Positions 26,299-35,818 of a DNA stretch of 58,810 bases are shown one piece after another. The notes below the pieces were generated by a model. The model worked only from the letters and a program-made list of their open reading frames with translations, had not been told where the DNA came from and did no database searches. This DNA comes from an uncultured cyanobacterium (GTDB lineage Bacteria; Cyanobacteriota; Cyanobacteriia; Cyanobacteriales; Nostocaceae), in assembly GCA_903903925.1 (NCBI GenBank), contig CAIVAU010000022.1, positions 1 to 58,810 on the forward strand. The letters are read 5' to 3'. Within the stretch, counting starts at the first letter, position 1, and each line of letters opens with the position of its first letter. The position numbers and the translations under genes were made by a program.

Positions 26299-27489
26299 GT
26301 GACTCAAGTATACAAGCAGAAAACTTCACTGAAAGCAAACCAGTTCACAGAGTCTGTCATTCGAGAAATGACTAGATTAGCACTGAAATATAATGCCGTG
26401 AATTTAGCTCAAGGGTTTCCCGATTTTCCCTGCCCACCAGAATTAAAACGGGCAGCCTGTGAGGCAATTGAGGCAGATGTCAATCAGTATGCTATTACTT
26501 GGGGCGATCGCTCCTTCCGTCACGCCCTCGCCGAAAAAGTCCGGTGGTATCTTGGTTTAAATATTGACCCAGAACAGCAGATTACTGTCACCTGTGGTTC
26601 CACCGAAGCAATGGCGGCGGTGATGCTTGCTACTGTTGATCCTGGTGAGGAAGTGATTGTATTTGAACCGTATTATGAAAACTACGGTCCCGATGCGATC
26701 TTAGCGAGTGCAACCCCTCGTTATGTATCGCTACATCCGCCTCACTGGACGTTTGATGAAGCCGAATTGCAGCAAGCATTCAACGAACGCACAAAAGCTA
26801 TTATTATCAACACGCCCCATAACCCTACTGGAAAAGTGTTCACCCGTGAGGAACTCACCCTAATTGCTGAACTTTGCCAAAAGTGGGATGTGCTAGCATA
26901 TACTGATGAAATCTACGAACATATTCTCTATGACGGTGTTGAACACGTAGCAATAGCTACCCTGCCAGGAATGGAGGAACGTACCATTACCATCAACGGT
27001 CTTTCTAAAACCTACAGTGTGACTGGATGGCGAGTTGGCTACATCCTAGCAAATCCAGAATTGACTGGGGCAATTCGCAAAGTCCACGACTTTCTCACTG
27101 TGGGGGCTCCCGCACCTTTGCAAAGGGCTGGAGTCGCGGCGATGCAACTTCCCAAAAGCTATTACAACGAACTGGCAAAGCTTTATCAGGAAAAGCGAGA
27201 CAGTATGCTCCAAACCTTAGATCAAGTCGGGATTCCCTATTTTGTTCCTCAAGGAGCATACTATATATTTGCTAACATAGCTCATTTTGGATACAAAAAC
27301 GATGTGGAATTTACCGAAAATCTCATTAAAGAGATTGGAGTTGCAGTCGTTCCTGGTTCCAGCTTTTTCTCTCAACCAGAGGCGGGTAAAGATTTGATCC
27401 GGTTCTGTTTTAGTAAGAAGCCAGAAACTTTGGCGACGGCGGGCGATCGCCTGCTGAAATTACAACCAATACTACAATCTGCAACCTAG
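26299..27489 (+). CDS. Class I/II PLP-dependent aminotransferase
   Basis: A 396-residue fold-type I aminotransferase similar to the kynurenine/glutamine/methionine group. Visible: NLAQGFPDFPCPPELKRAA (N-terminal substrate segment), the PLP-phosphate site TCGSTEAMAAVMLA (about residue 100), INTPHNPTGKVF (the Asn stacking on PLP, about 175), YTDEIYEHILYDG (Asp/Tyr), the Schiff-base Lys in INGLSKTYSVTGWRVGY (about 240), and the carboxylate-binding Arg in LIRFCFSKK (about 375). It starts with GTG at 26299, with GGAGGT about 8 bases upstream. Substrate (methionine salvage, Gln, Trp or Lys) cannot be fixed from sequence. Confidence 0.9.
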   Translation: MTQVYKQKTSLKANQFTESVIREMTRLALKYNAVNLAQGFPDFPCPPELKRAACEAIEADVNQYAITWGDRSFRHALAEKVRWYLGLNIDPEQQITVTCGSTEAMAAVMLATVDPGEEVIVFEPYYENYGPDAILASATPRYVSLHPPHWTFDEAELQQAFNERTKAIIINTPHNPTGKVFTREELTLIAELCQKWDVLAYTDEIYEHILYDGVEHVAIATLPGMEERTITINGLSKTYSVTGWRVGYILANPELTGAIRKVHDFLTVGAPAPLQRAGVAAMQLPKSYYNELAKLYQEKRDSMLQTLDQVGIPYFVPQGAYYIFANIAHFGYKNDVEFTENLIKEIGVAVVPGSSFFSQPEAGKDLIRFCFSKKPETLATAGDRLLKLQPILQSAT

Positions 27490-27659
27490 TTTGGCAGCTG
27501 ACATATCCTCATCTGTGTAAAGTGCAGCAAAAATTGTCACGATGTACTCAAGGCAGCTTTGACGGATGGATGTACTAATTCATCAGCGACTTGATTGCGC
27601 TCAATATCGCAACCTGCCCTCGCTGTTATCAACTTGGTGAGTTGTGAACACCTTTAAAA

Positions 27660-28268
27660 ATGGACTATTCCGTTGCTGTTGCTGTACTTAAAAAATCAGA
27701 TCCCATCATGGCATCTGTTATTGAGCAAGTCGGGTCCTGCAAACTTGACCAGGTGCAGCAGACTGGAGACTTACTATTTTCCCTGTCTAGGGCGATTCTC
27801 TACCAGCAGCTTTCCGGCAAAGCCGCTGCTGCAATTCATCACAGGTTTCTTCAGCTTTATGCTGACAAACCCTTTCCAACCCCACAAGATATCCTCAACA
27901 CGTCAGATGAAAGTTTGCGAGAGGTAGGAATCTCCCGTCCCAAAATTGTCTATTTGAAAGACTTAGCCCAGAAGATACTAGATGGGTTGCCGACTTTGAC
28001 TGATCTAGAGGCGATGGAGGACGAAGCCATTATTAAGACCCTGACACAAGTCAAAGGAATTGGATGTTGGACAGTGCAAATGTTACTGATCTTCCGTTTA
28101 CATCGATGGGATGTGCTACCTGTTGATGACCTGGGTATTCGATCTGGGATTCGCCGAGTTTACTCTCTGCCCGAATTGCCTGACAAAAAGACTGTGCAAC
28201 ATTTAGGGCAAAACTGGAAACCCTATTGCACGATCGCCTCTTGGTATTTGTGGCGGTGTCAGGAGTAG
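27660..28268 (+). CDS. AlkA-like DNA-3-methyladenine glycosylase II
   Basis: A 202-residue HhH-GPD glycosylase of base excision repair. The N-terminal helix pair includes SLSRAILYQQLSGKAAAAIH. The helix-hairpin-helix is LTQVKGIGCWTVQMLLIF (about residue 135) and the catalytic Asp is in VLPVDDLGIRSGI (about 160). The protein ends at the usual WKPYCTIASWYLWR. It lacks the Ada-like N-terminal domain of E. coli AlkA, as is normal for the shorter bacterial type. It should remove 3-methyladenine and other alkylated bases. The ATG at 27660 fits the family length. Confidence 0.9.
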   Translation: MDYSVAVAVLKKSDPIMASVIEQVGSCKLDQVQQTGDLLFSLSRAILYQQLSGKAAAAIHHRFLQLYADKPFPTPQDILNTSDESLREVGISRPKIVYLKDLAQKILDGLPTLTDLEAMEDEAIIKTLTQVKGIGCWTVQMLLIFRLHRWDVLPVDDLGIRSGIRRVYSLPELPDKKTVQHLGQNWKPYCTIASWYLWRCQE

Positions 28269-28384
28269 GGGCGGCGTTCCCCCTCCCTTTAAAAAAAATT
28301 TATATATTCTTCAACCGAGAAAACAATAATAGAATACAATAAGAGTCTTTGTACTGTGTTCAACTGTCAAAAGTTAGAAATTTG

Positions 28385-28427
28385 GTAGCACATTTTACAG
28401 AATCAGATTAGCGAAAATCTGTATCCA
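28385..28427 (+). promoter_or_regulatory. Candidate NtcA site upstream of argZ/agrE
   Basis: GTAGCACATTTTAC at 28385-28398 is an exact GTA-N8-TAC. A TATCCA sequence at 28422-28427, 23 bases later, is a near-match to the TAN3T -10 box (last base A). It lies 71-84 bases before the ATG. The gene's role in arginine catabolism makes nitrogen control sensible, but the match is not perfect. Confidence 0.5.
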
Positions 28428-28468
28428 AATAAAGACTGATTGCATTTATAAATACGTGTGATATTTCT

Positions 28469-30580
28469 ATGACTTCTCAGATCAGCTTTTTGATGTGTCC
28501 CCCTGACCACTACGATGTAGATTATGTGATTAATCCCTGGATGGAGGGGAATATTCATAAGTCATCACGAGATCGCGCCGTCGAGCAATGGGAACAGCTG
28601 CACCACATTCTCAAAAAACATGCGATTGTAGACTTGGTGAAACCGCAGAAAGGTTGGCCTGATATGGTGTTTACTGCTAACGCGGGCTTAGTCTTGGGGA
28701 AGACCGTTGTCCTTAGTCGCTTTTTACACAAAGAGCGTCAGGGAGAGGAGCCTTACTTCAAGCAGTGGTTTGAAGAAAATGGGTATACAGTTCATGAATT
28801 ACCCAAAGACTTACCCTTTGAAGGTGCAGGAGATGCACTGCTGGATCGGGAAGGACGCTGGTTGTGGGCTGGATACGGCTTCCGCTCAGAATTAGATGCT
28901 CACCCCTACCTGGCAAAATGGTTGGATATAGAGGTGTTGTCGTTGCGTCTGATAGATGAGCGCTTCTATCACCTTGATACTTGCTTCTGTCCCCTAAAAA
29001 ACGGCTATTTGCTGTACTATCCATCCGCGTTTGATTCCTACTCCAACCGCTTAATTGAAATGCGGGTAACACAACAAAAGCGGATAGCGATCGCAGAAGC
29101 GGACGCAGTGAACTTCGCCTGTAATGCGGTGAATATAGATCACATCGTCGTCATGAATAAGACGAGTGAAGATCTAAAAGCACATCTTGCAGATGCTGGA
29201 TTCCAAGTTATTGAAACGCCGCTGAACGAATTTCTCAAAGCGGGTGGTGCGGCTAAATGCCTAACGCTGAGGGTGACAGAACCAGTACGAGAAGAAGTCC
29301 ACGCGAATGTGTCGGTAGAAAGTCGTATTCTGCGAATAGAAGGACACTTGCTTGACTCGGGTTTGATTAACCGTGCGCTAGATTTGATTATTGATAACGG
29401 CGGTAGCTTCCAGGTCTTGAATTTCCTTTTAGGAGAGCAGAGGCAAAGTACTTCAGCGGCTGAGGTGAAGGTGTCAGCTCCTTCCCATGAGGTGATGGAA
29501 AGTATTATAACTTATCTCATTGATTTGGGTGCAGTGGATCTACCCGAAGATGAGCGAGATGCTAAGCTGGAAGCTGTGACTGAGGATGGAGTCGCTCCCG
29601 ATGATTTCTACGTTACCACAATTTATCCTACTGAGGTGCGGCTGAATGGTGAGTGGGTGAAGGTGCAAAATCAGCGGATGGACGGAGCACTCGCGATTAC
29701 TCAAACTCCCAATGGCGTACTAGCACAGTGTAAAATATTACGCAATTTAGAAGTGGGAGACCACGTGGTTGTGGATGTGCAAGGTATACGCACCATTCGC
29801 AAAACAGAATCACGCGAACAACGCAACAGCCAGGAATTTAGCTTTATGTCAGCGGGTGTTTCCAGTGAGCGGCGCGTGGAATTAGTCGTTGAACAGGTGG
29901 CTTGGGAGTTACGTAAAATCCGTGATACTGGAGGTAAAGTAGTTGTCACAGCGGGACCAGTGGTGATTCACACAGGCGGCGGTGATCACCTAGCACAACT
30001 GATGAGAGAAGGATACGTGCAGGCATTGTTGGCTGGGAATGCGATCGCAGTTCACGATATTGAGCAAGCAATCATGGGTACTTCCCTAGGTATGGACATG
30101 CAACGGGGGATCGCAGTACGTGGTGGACACCGTCATCACCTGAAGGTGATTAACACCATCTGCCGCTACGGTAGCATTGCTAAAGCTGTCGAGGCTGGGG
30201 TGATTCAGAGTGGCGTGATGTACGAGTGCGTCCGCAATCATATTCCTTTCTGCCTTGCTGGTTCCATTCGCGATGATGGTCCTTTGCCTGATACTCAGAT
30301 GGATCTGATCAAAGCACAAACTGAATACGCCGAGTTACTTCAGGGTGCAGATATGGTTTTGATGCTATCTAGTATGCTGCACTCTATTGGTGTAGGCAAT
30401 ATGACTCCTGCTGGGGTGAAGATAGTGTGTGTGGATATCAATCCGGCTGTGGTGACCAAGTTAAGCGATCGCGGTTCGATCGAATCAGTTGGTGTGGTCA
30501 CAGATGTGGGCTTGTTCCTCAGTCTTCTGGTGCAGCAGTTGGATAATTTGACAAGTCCGTATATTTTTAAGGCGGGTTAA
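28469..30580 (+). CDS. argZ: Arginine dihydrolase / ornithine cyclodeaminase (ArgZ/AgrE)
   Basis: A 703-residue two-domain enzyme of nitrogen metabolism, the same size as the Anabaena AgrE protein. The N-terminal about 270 residues form the pentein-fold guanidino hydrolase: MCPPDHYDVDYVINPWM, MVFTANAGLVLG, PFEGAGDALLD, the His-containing LIDERFYHLDTCFCPL and the nucleophile Cys in GGAAKCLTLR, converting arginine to ornithine plus CO2 and ammonia. A middle region carries the AgrE/TIGR00300 segment, and the C-terminal about 300 residues contain the NAD-binding ornithine cyclodeaminase part that makes proline. It underlies cyanophycin/arginine mobilisation in cyanobacteria. Confidence 0.93.
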   Translation: MTSQISFLMCPPDHYDVDYVINPWMEGNIHKSSRDRAVEQWEQLHHILKKHAIVDLVKPQKGWPDMVFTANAGLVLGKTVVLSRFLHKERQGEEPYFKQWFEENGYTVHELPKDLPFEGAGDALLDREGRWLWAGYGFRSELDAHPYLAKWLDIEVLSLRLIDERFYHLDTCFCPLKNGYLLYYPSAFDSYSNRLIEMRVTQQKRIAIAEADAVNFACNAVNIDHIVVMNKTSEDLKAHLADAGFQVIETPLNEFLKAGGAAKCLTLRVTEPVREEVHANVSVESRILRIEGHLLDSGLINRALDLIIDNGGSFQVLNFLLGEQRQSTSAAEVKVSAPSHEVMESIITYLIDLGAVDLPEDERDAKLEAVTEDGVAPDDFYVTTIYPTEVRLNGEWVKVQNQRMDGALAITQTPNGVLAQCKILRNLEVGDHVVVDVQGIRTIRKTESREQRNSQEFSFMSAGVSSERRVELVVEQVAWELRKIRDTGGKVVVTAGPVVIHTGGGDHLAQLMREGYVQALLAGNAIAVHDIEQAIMGTSLGMDMQRGIAVRGGHRHHLKVINTICRYGSIAKAVEAGVIQSGVMYECVRNHIPFCLAGSIRDDGPLPDTQMDLIKAQTEYAELLQGADMVLMLSSMLHSIGVGNMTPAGVKIVCVDINPAVVTKLSDRGSIESVGVVTDVGLFLSLLVQQLDNLTSPYIFKAG

Positions 30581-30625
30581 GTTAAAGGGGAAAGCCTTGA
30601 AATTACATCTTTCCCCCTTAACCTG

Positions 30626-32437
30626 TTATTCTTGATCCAAACGCAGCACTGCCATAAAAGCTTCCTGCGGTACATCTACCGTACCTACAGATTTCATCCG
30701 TTTTTTACCTTTCGCCTGCTTCTGCAAAAGTTTCTTCTTGCGGCTGATATCACCACCGTAGCACTTGGCAAGCACGTCTTTCCTCAGGGCAGGGATGTGT
30801 TCACTGGCAATAACTTTACTCCCAATAGAGGCTTGTATTGGCACTTTAAATTGATGGCGGGGAATCAGTTCTTTCAGTTTTTCCGCCATTGCCCGTCCGA
30901 CGTTGTAAGCTTTATCTCGGTGGACAATCATTGCCAAGGAATCCACTGGGTCACCATTGATCATAATATCCAGCTTGACGAGAGGATTTTCTTGGTAGCC
31001 AATCAGGTGATATTCCATACTGGCGTAACCCCTTGTCCGAGACTTCATCTGGTCAAAGAAGTCGGTGACCACTTCTGCCAAGGGTAACTCGTAAGTCAGT
31101 GTCGTGCGTCCCTTGGCAAGATATTTCATGTCCTTAAAGACACCACGCCGATTTTGCGCCAACTCCATCAAGGTGCCGACGTAAGTTTCCGGTGTAATCA
31201 TATCTACCTTGACATAGGGTTCTTCAATTTTCTCCCGTTCGTTAGGAGACGGTAAGTGACTAGGGTTGTCGATGTAAAGGACCTCACCCTTGTTGGTTGT
31301 TACCCGGTAAACCACGGAGGGCGCTGTAATAATTAAGTCCAAATTGTACTCTCGCTCTAGACGTTCCTGCACAATTTCCATGTGCAGCAAGCCTAAGAAA
31401 CCACAACGGAAGCCAAACCCCATCGCACTGGAAGTTTCTGGTTCATAGTGCAAGGCTGCGTCGTTGAGTTCCAGTTTTTGTAGGGCTTCCCGCAAGTCTT
31501 CAAATTGGTCAGCATCGATGGGAAACATCCCGCAGAACACCATTGGGTTAGCTTCGGTATAACCTGGCAAAGGTTCAGCCGCTTTAGCTTTCGAGAGGGT
31601 AATCGTATCTCCCACCCGTGCATCCGCTACAGCTTTAATTGCTGCTGCTAGATAACCTACTTCTCCTGCATGCAGTTCCTCAACTTGCTTTTGAGTAGGA
31701 GAGAGTACCCCAAGTTCGTCAATTTCGTATTCCTTGCCAGAGATCATCAGGTAAATGCGATCGCCCTTCTTTAAAGTGCCATCCATTACCCTAAAATACA
31801 CAATCACCCCCCGGTAGCTGTCGTAGTAGCTATCAAAAATTAATGCCCGTAAAGGTTCTTTGATCGTGTTTCGTGGTGGTGGGACACGTTCCACAATTGT
31901 TTCCAAAATTTCATCAATGCCAATTCCTTCTTTAGCAGAGGCAAGGATTGCACCGCTACAATCTAAACCGATAATTTCTTCGATTTCGCTGATGACTCGT
32001 TCTGGTTCTGCTCCCGGCAAATCAATTTTATTCAAAACCGGGATAATTTCTAGGTTATGTTCTAAGGCTAAATAGACGTTTGCTAGGGTTTGCGCCTCTA
32101 CACCCTGAGAAGCATCTACTACCAATAATGCACCTTCGCAAGCGGCAAGACTGCGGGACACCTCATAGGAAAAGTCTACATGTCCAGGTGTATCAATGAG
32201 ATTCAGCACGTACTGCTGACCATCTTTTGCCTTGTAGTTCATTCGGGCGGCTTGCAGCTTAATTGTAATCCCCCGCTCCCGTTCCAGATCCATGTTGTCA
32301 AGGAACTGTTCCTTCATTTGCCGATCTTCCACCGTACCAGTAACTTGCAGCAAGCGATCAGCAAGGGTGGATTTGCCATGGTCTATATGAGCAATAATAC
32401 AAAAATTGCGAATGCGAGCCGCAGGAACGTCAGTCAT
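30626..32437 (-). CDS. lepA: Elongation factor 4 (LepA)
   Basis: A 603-residue translational GTPase. G1 is [15 protein letters not shown] (about residue 17), the switch region contains RERGITIK, G3 is [12 protein letters not shown]4 is NKIDLPGA and G5 ASAKEGIG. The LepA-specific C-terminal domain ([20 protein letters not shown], then [13 protein letters not shown]) is complete. It back-translocates or remodels stalled ribosomes and influences translation under stress. It is convergent with argZ (45 bases apart). Confidence 0.97.
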   Translation of the reverse strand: MTDVPAARIRNFCIIAHIDHGKSTLADRLLQVTGTVEDRQMKEQFLDNMDLERERGITIKLQAARMNYKAKDGQQYVLNLIDTPGHVDFSYEVSRSLAACEGALLVVDASQGVEAQTLANVYLALEHNLEIIPVLNKIDLPGAEPERVISEIEEIIGLDCSGAILASAKEGIGIDEILETIVERVPPPRNTIKEPLRALIFDSYYDSYRGVIVYFRVMDGTLKKGDRIYLMISGKEYEIDELGVLSPTQKQVEELHAGEVGYLAAAIKAVADARVGDTITLSKAKAAEPLPGYTEANPMVFCGMFPIDADQFEDLREALQKLELNDAALHYEPETSSAMGFGFRCGFLGLLHMEIVQERLEREYNLDLIITAPSVVYRVTTNKGEVLYIDNPSHLPSPNEREKIEEPYVKVDMITPETYVGTLMELAQNRRGVFKDMKYLAKGRTTLTYELPLAEVVTDFFDQMKSRTRGYASMEYHLIGYQENPLVKLDIMINGDPVDSLAMIVHRDKAYNVGRAMAEKLKELIPRHQFKVPIQASIGSKVIASEHIPALRKDVLAKCYGGDISRKKKLLQKQAKGKKRMKSVGTVDVPQEAFMAVLRLDQE

Positions 32438-32827
32438 ATACTTTTTAGAGCTTTAGCAGCAACCAAGGTTAAAAGAGCAGTATCCTTAACGTATTTTAAT
32501 GCTTTCTTCGATAATTGGATAAGGGACTGGTAACTGGGGACTTCTTCCCAATCCCCAATCGCCAGTCCCCAATCCCCAATCCCCCGACTCCCCTAATTAT
32601 GTGTAAATCTATAAAGGTCTATCGTTAGCTTCTAGTATTCACCACATAGGAGCGTACAATAAACATCAAGAAGTGCAAAGCAAAGTACAGACGACGAGTG
32701 TAGATGGCGGAAATAACTATCCAGTTGAAAAAGCTTATACAATAAGCTTTCCTTCCTCCAGTACAGATGTCTTCTGGTACTAGTACAACGCGGCGGGACT
32801 GAGTTTCCCCCATACCAGGTTATTACT
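32438..32827. other. Intergenic region with a CCCAATC heptamer array (32547-32585)
   Basis: The left part carries the lepA promoter. At 32547-32585 several CCCCAAT/CCCAATC heptamers occur in tandem, interrupted by CGCCAGT. From 32600 to 32827 I see no convincing gene; a 62-codon minus-strand frame there lacks any recognisable feature. The right end should hold the promoter for the small gene at 32828. Confidence 0.5.
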
Positions 32828-33058
32828 ATGAAAGATCAAGCTACCGATGCCGAACAAAGACTAGCTGATAAGGTGGAAATTGCTATTCATCTGGACTCTG
32901 AGCTAGTAGAACAAATTAGACATTTAACCAATGACCCTAGTAAAGTCATTGAAGTGGCGATCCGCCAATGGTTAAGGGGTGAGTCGCCAAGAGATGATGA
33001 ACTAACGCGCACACCAATACGCAAACCTTTACCACCTCGGGGTGAATGGAACGATTAA
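32828..33058 (+). CDS. Small ribbon-helix-helix-like protein
   Basis: A 76-residue conserved-looking protein. Residues of about 15-52 (VEIAIHLDSELVEQIRHLTN, then a helix ending VAIRQWLRGE) have the beta-helix-helix pattern of MetJ/Arc-type regulators and antitoxins. The tail is Pro/Arg rich (TPIRKPLPPRGEWND), which in related cyanobacterial proteins can bind a partner. No toxin-like gene is adjacent: downstream is a histidine kinase on the same strand, 175 bases away. Function unknown. Confidence 0.65.
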   Translation: MKDQATDAEQRLADKVEIAIHLDSELVEQIRHLTNDPSKVIEVAIRQWLRGESPRDDELTRTPIRKPLPPRGEWND

Positions 33059-33233
33059 GCTAAAAATTAAGTTATAAATGGAGGATTAAAAAATGTAAAT
33101 TTTTTCGGGCTTTATTCCCGTAAAACGAAAAACCGCCCATGAACTCTGCTCAATCTGTAAAAATTTATGCCAAACTTTTGGCAGCGATTTGTAAAAATTT
33201 TGTGGGTTACCATCTGTTTATCCAACTCAAGTC

Positions 33234-34985
33234 ATGAGTATCACTGCTGATTCCCAACAGCCAAATATTGTGTCAAAAAATAATCGAACTACTGCCAGAA
33301 AAACTTATGGCTTATGGGCAAATTTAGGAGCCGAGTTGGTGTACACGCAAGATGGAACAGGGCGTTACTTAACTTTTTATTGGCAAAAAAGCGATAGCCT
33401 GGGGTTGAACCCTGAGCAAATAGTTGAGAGTCTGAATGGAGAATACATTTTTGTCCCAGTGGACAAAAATACTTATTTAGAACGATTGCAGCGGGTTTTG
33501 ACAAGTTTGCTCCCTGAAAGATGTCAGTGCTGGTTTAGCTGCGCTGAGAAGTTGTATGAGTTGGAGTTGGTGATTAGTCCAATAATGCCGACATTGGGAA
33601 GCGTCGCGACAACCGTGTTGGTGATGGGAAGGCTGCTGCAATCTACAGTTAGCAGAACAAAAGTGAACGTGGCAACAAAAACGCCTACACAGCTAAATTT
33701 AGCTTTACGTTCACAGCAACACCGAAAGCAGGTAAATAAAATTACCAGAAACATTCGGCGCACGTTGGATTTAGACATTATTTGGCAACAAACAGTAGAT
33801 AATTTGGGCAAAGCGCTGTTAATAGAGCGCTGTATTATCTGTCCTTACGAACCCTCTAGCTCAAAAGTGCAGGTGATAGCAGAGTATCACGAACCAGCAG
33901 TCAGCTCAGTCCTTGGCTTAGAAATAGAAATAGATTCTGAGCCTACTTTTGCTCAGGCGTTAACTACTCTAGAACCAATTTTAGTGGAAAATGCTCAACA
34001 TCCTCAGTTTGAGCAGCAGAAAATGTTGGTGGTTGCAACTTGCCACCAAGACCAACCCAATGGATTAATTGCCGTGACTCTGGGTTCTGAATGCTACGGA
34101 GTCACAGCAGATGAACTAGAACTAGCAAAAGATGTCGCCGATCAGCTGGGAACAGCGATCGCCCACGCCACTTTATACAAAGAACTGGAAGCAGCAGGTC
34201 AACAAGCCGAAGAAGCCACCCGCCACATTAGAGAGTTTCTGGCTAACGTGACCCATGAACTACGAACGCCACTGAACGGCATTATCGGATTTTTAAAGCT
34301 GATTTTGGAGGGTATGGCAGACGATCCAGAGGAACAAAACCAATTTCTCCAAGAAGCTCACAAATCATCGATTTACCTGCTCGATATTATCAACGATATC
34401 TTAGACATTGCCAGAATCGAAGCAGGCAAAATGGAACTGGAGTTGCGATCTGTCAAACTAGATGAGCTATTCAGTGATGTAGAAAATTTTATGCGTCCTC
34501 AGGCGGACGGCAGAAAGCTGAGCTTCTGTTTACAAATGCCTGACACCTGTGATGAAATTATTGTACACGGCGATTATCAGCGCCTCAAACAAGTCATGCT
34601 AAATCTAGTGGGTAACGCGATCAAGTTTACCCATGAAGGCGGCGTAACTGTCACTGCTGATGTCGTTCGCAAAAAGGTCATATTTCAAGACCAACCATTT
34701 CCTGGCATGGTGAGAGTACGTGTGGCAGATACAGGTATTGGTGTTTCCTTAGATAAACAAGATAAACTGTTTCAATTATTTTCTCAGGTTGATAGCTCCC
34801 GAACTCGCCAGTACGGCGGTACTGGCTTGGGATTGGCAATCTCCCAGAAGCTGGTAGAAGCAATGGGTGGTGAAGTGAATTTCTATAGTTTAGGCGAAGG
34901 GCTTGGCTCAACAGTCACATTCACAGTACCGCTGTATCAACAACCCGTTATGGTTTCAGCGTTGGAAAGCAACTCACAAGATTAG
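33234..34985 (+). CDS. GAF-containing sensor histidine kinase
   Basis: A 583-residue cytoplasmic kinase with no membrane segments. Residues of about 20-130 form an unassigned N-terminal domain (PAS-like). Residues of about 165-320 look like a GAF domain. The dimerisation/phosphoacceptor domain follows, with the H box FLANVTHELRTPLNGIIGFL (His about 342), then the N box LNLVGNAIKFTHEGG, G1 VADTGIGVS, F box LFQLFSQVDSS and G2 GGTGLGLAISQKL. No receiver domain and no adjacent response regulator gene are present, so it is an orphan kinase. The signal is not evident. It converges with the binding-protein gene at 35020. Confidence 0.92.
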   Translation: MSITADSQQPNIVSKNNRTTARKTYGLWANLGAELVYTQDGTGRYLTFYWQKSDSLGLNPEQIVESLNGEYIFVPVDKNTYLERLQRVLTSLLPERCQCWFSCAEKLYELELVISPIMPTLGSVATTVLVMGRLLQSTVSRTKVNVATKTPTQLNLALRSQQHRKQVNKITRNIRRTLDLDIIWQQTVDNLGKALLIERCIICPYEPSSSKVQVIAEYHEPAVSSVLGLEIEIDSEPTFAQALTTLEPILVENAQHPQFEQQKMLVVATCHQDQPNGLIAVTLGSECYGVTADELELAKDVADQLGTAIAHATLYKELEAAGQQAEEATRHIREFLANVTHELRTPLNGIIGFLKLILEGMADDPEEQNQFLQEAHKSSIYLLDIINDILDIARIEAGKMELELRSVKLDELFSDVENFMRPQADGRKLSFCLQMPDTCDEIIVHGDYQRLKQVMLNLVGNAIKFTHEGGVTVTADVVRKKVIFQDQPFPGMVRVRVADTGIGVSLDKQDKLFQLFSQVDSSRTRQYGGTGLGLAISQKLVEAMGGEVNFYSLGEGLGSTVTFTVPLYQQPVMVSALESNSQD

Positions 34986-35019
34986 AAGACTTATTGATTA
35001 CTGCTCCCTGCTCCCTCTT

Positions 35020-35799
35020 TCACAATTCAGGCGGTACAGCGTTGAACCATTTCTGGTAAATTCTTTTATAAGTCCCATCAGAAAATAAAGTGGCTATGCC
35101 TTTGTTAATGACATCCAGGTAGGGAGAGTCTTTAGGTGTAGCAATGCCGTAGTATTCCTCTGTAAGCAGATTGCTAACAACTTTGATTCCTTTAAGATTG
35201 CCGATTTTAATCGCGTACAGAGTCGCGAAAGCATCGCAAAAGACAGCATCGACATTACCATTAAGTAAGTCTTGGAAGAACTCAGGCCCAGTATTAAACG
35301 TGCTAATTTTGGCATTCAAGATGGTTTTTGCTATATTTGCCCCAGGTGTGCCAATTTGCACAGCAATTTTTTTACCTTGGAGACTGTTGAAGTCTTTTAT
35401 GTCTTGAGTATCTTCTCTGACAGCGATCGCCAGTCCGGCTTTCAGATAAGGTCGTGAAAAGGAAATTGTCTTGAGACGTTCGGTGGTAATTGTGATCCCA
35501 CTAATTGCTGCATCAACTCTCTTAGCTTGTAAACTAGAGATCATACCATCAAAAGGAAGGCTTTCAAACTGAACTGTAAACCCAGCAACAGAGGCGATCG
35601 CATTTATTAAGTCAATATCAAAGCCTTCCAACTTACCGTTAGCCGTTTGGATTTCAAAGGGGATAAAAGTGGGATCTGTTGCCACCTTCAGAGATTTAGT
35701 CCCGGAGGTTGGGGTTGTAGGATAAGAATTGTTACAGGCAATAATCAGTAGCAAGCAGCTTAAGCCCAGAACTATTTGGTGCCATTTCAAGTTAATCAA
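35020..35799 (-). CDS. Amino-acid ABC transporter substrate-binding lipoprotein (GlnH/SBP_bac_3 family)
   Basis: A 259-residue periplasmic binding protein. The N-terminus has a lipoprotein signal with the lipobox LIIAC (Cys about 22) followed by a Ser/Thr/Pro linker. The binding domain shows the family signature GFDIDLINAIASVAGFTVQF, then DAAISGITITTERLKTISFS and RPYLKAGLAIAV, LQGKKIAVQIGTPG and NGNVDAVFCDAFATLYAI. Polar amino acids are the likely ligands. No permease or ATPase genes are adjacent, so it must use a distant transporter. The start is an alternative TTG at 35799, just after GGAG. It lies only 19 bases after the upstream gene's stop on the same strand, suggesting an operon. Confidence 0.85.
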   Translation of the reverse strand: MINLKWHQIVLGLSCLLLIIACNNSYPTTPTSGTKSLKVATDPTFIPFEIQTANGKLEGFDIDLINAIASVAGFTVQFESLPFDGMISSLQAKRVDAAISGITITTERLKTISFSRPYLKAGLAIAVREDTQDIKDFNSLQGKKIAVQIGTPGANIAKTILNAKISTFNTGPEFFQDLLNGNVDAVFCDAFATLYAIKIGNLKGIKVVSNLLTEEYYGIATPKDSPYLDVINKGIATLFSDGTYKRIYQKWFNAVPPEL

Positions 35800-35818
35800 T
35801 TTCTCCGTTGAATCATTT

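Noticed and set aside
30632..31087. A 151-codon plus-strand frame inside lepA
   Set aside because: Antisense shadow of the highly conserved lepA C-terminal region; no family features of its own.
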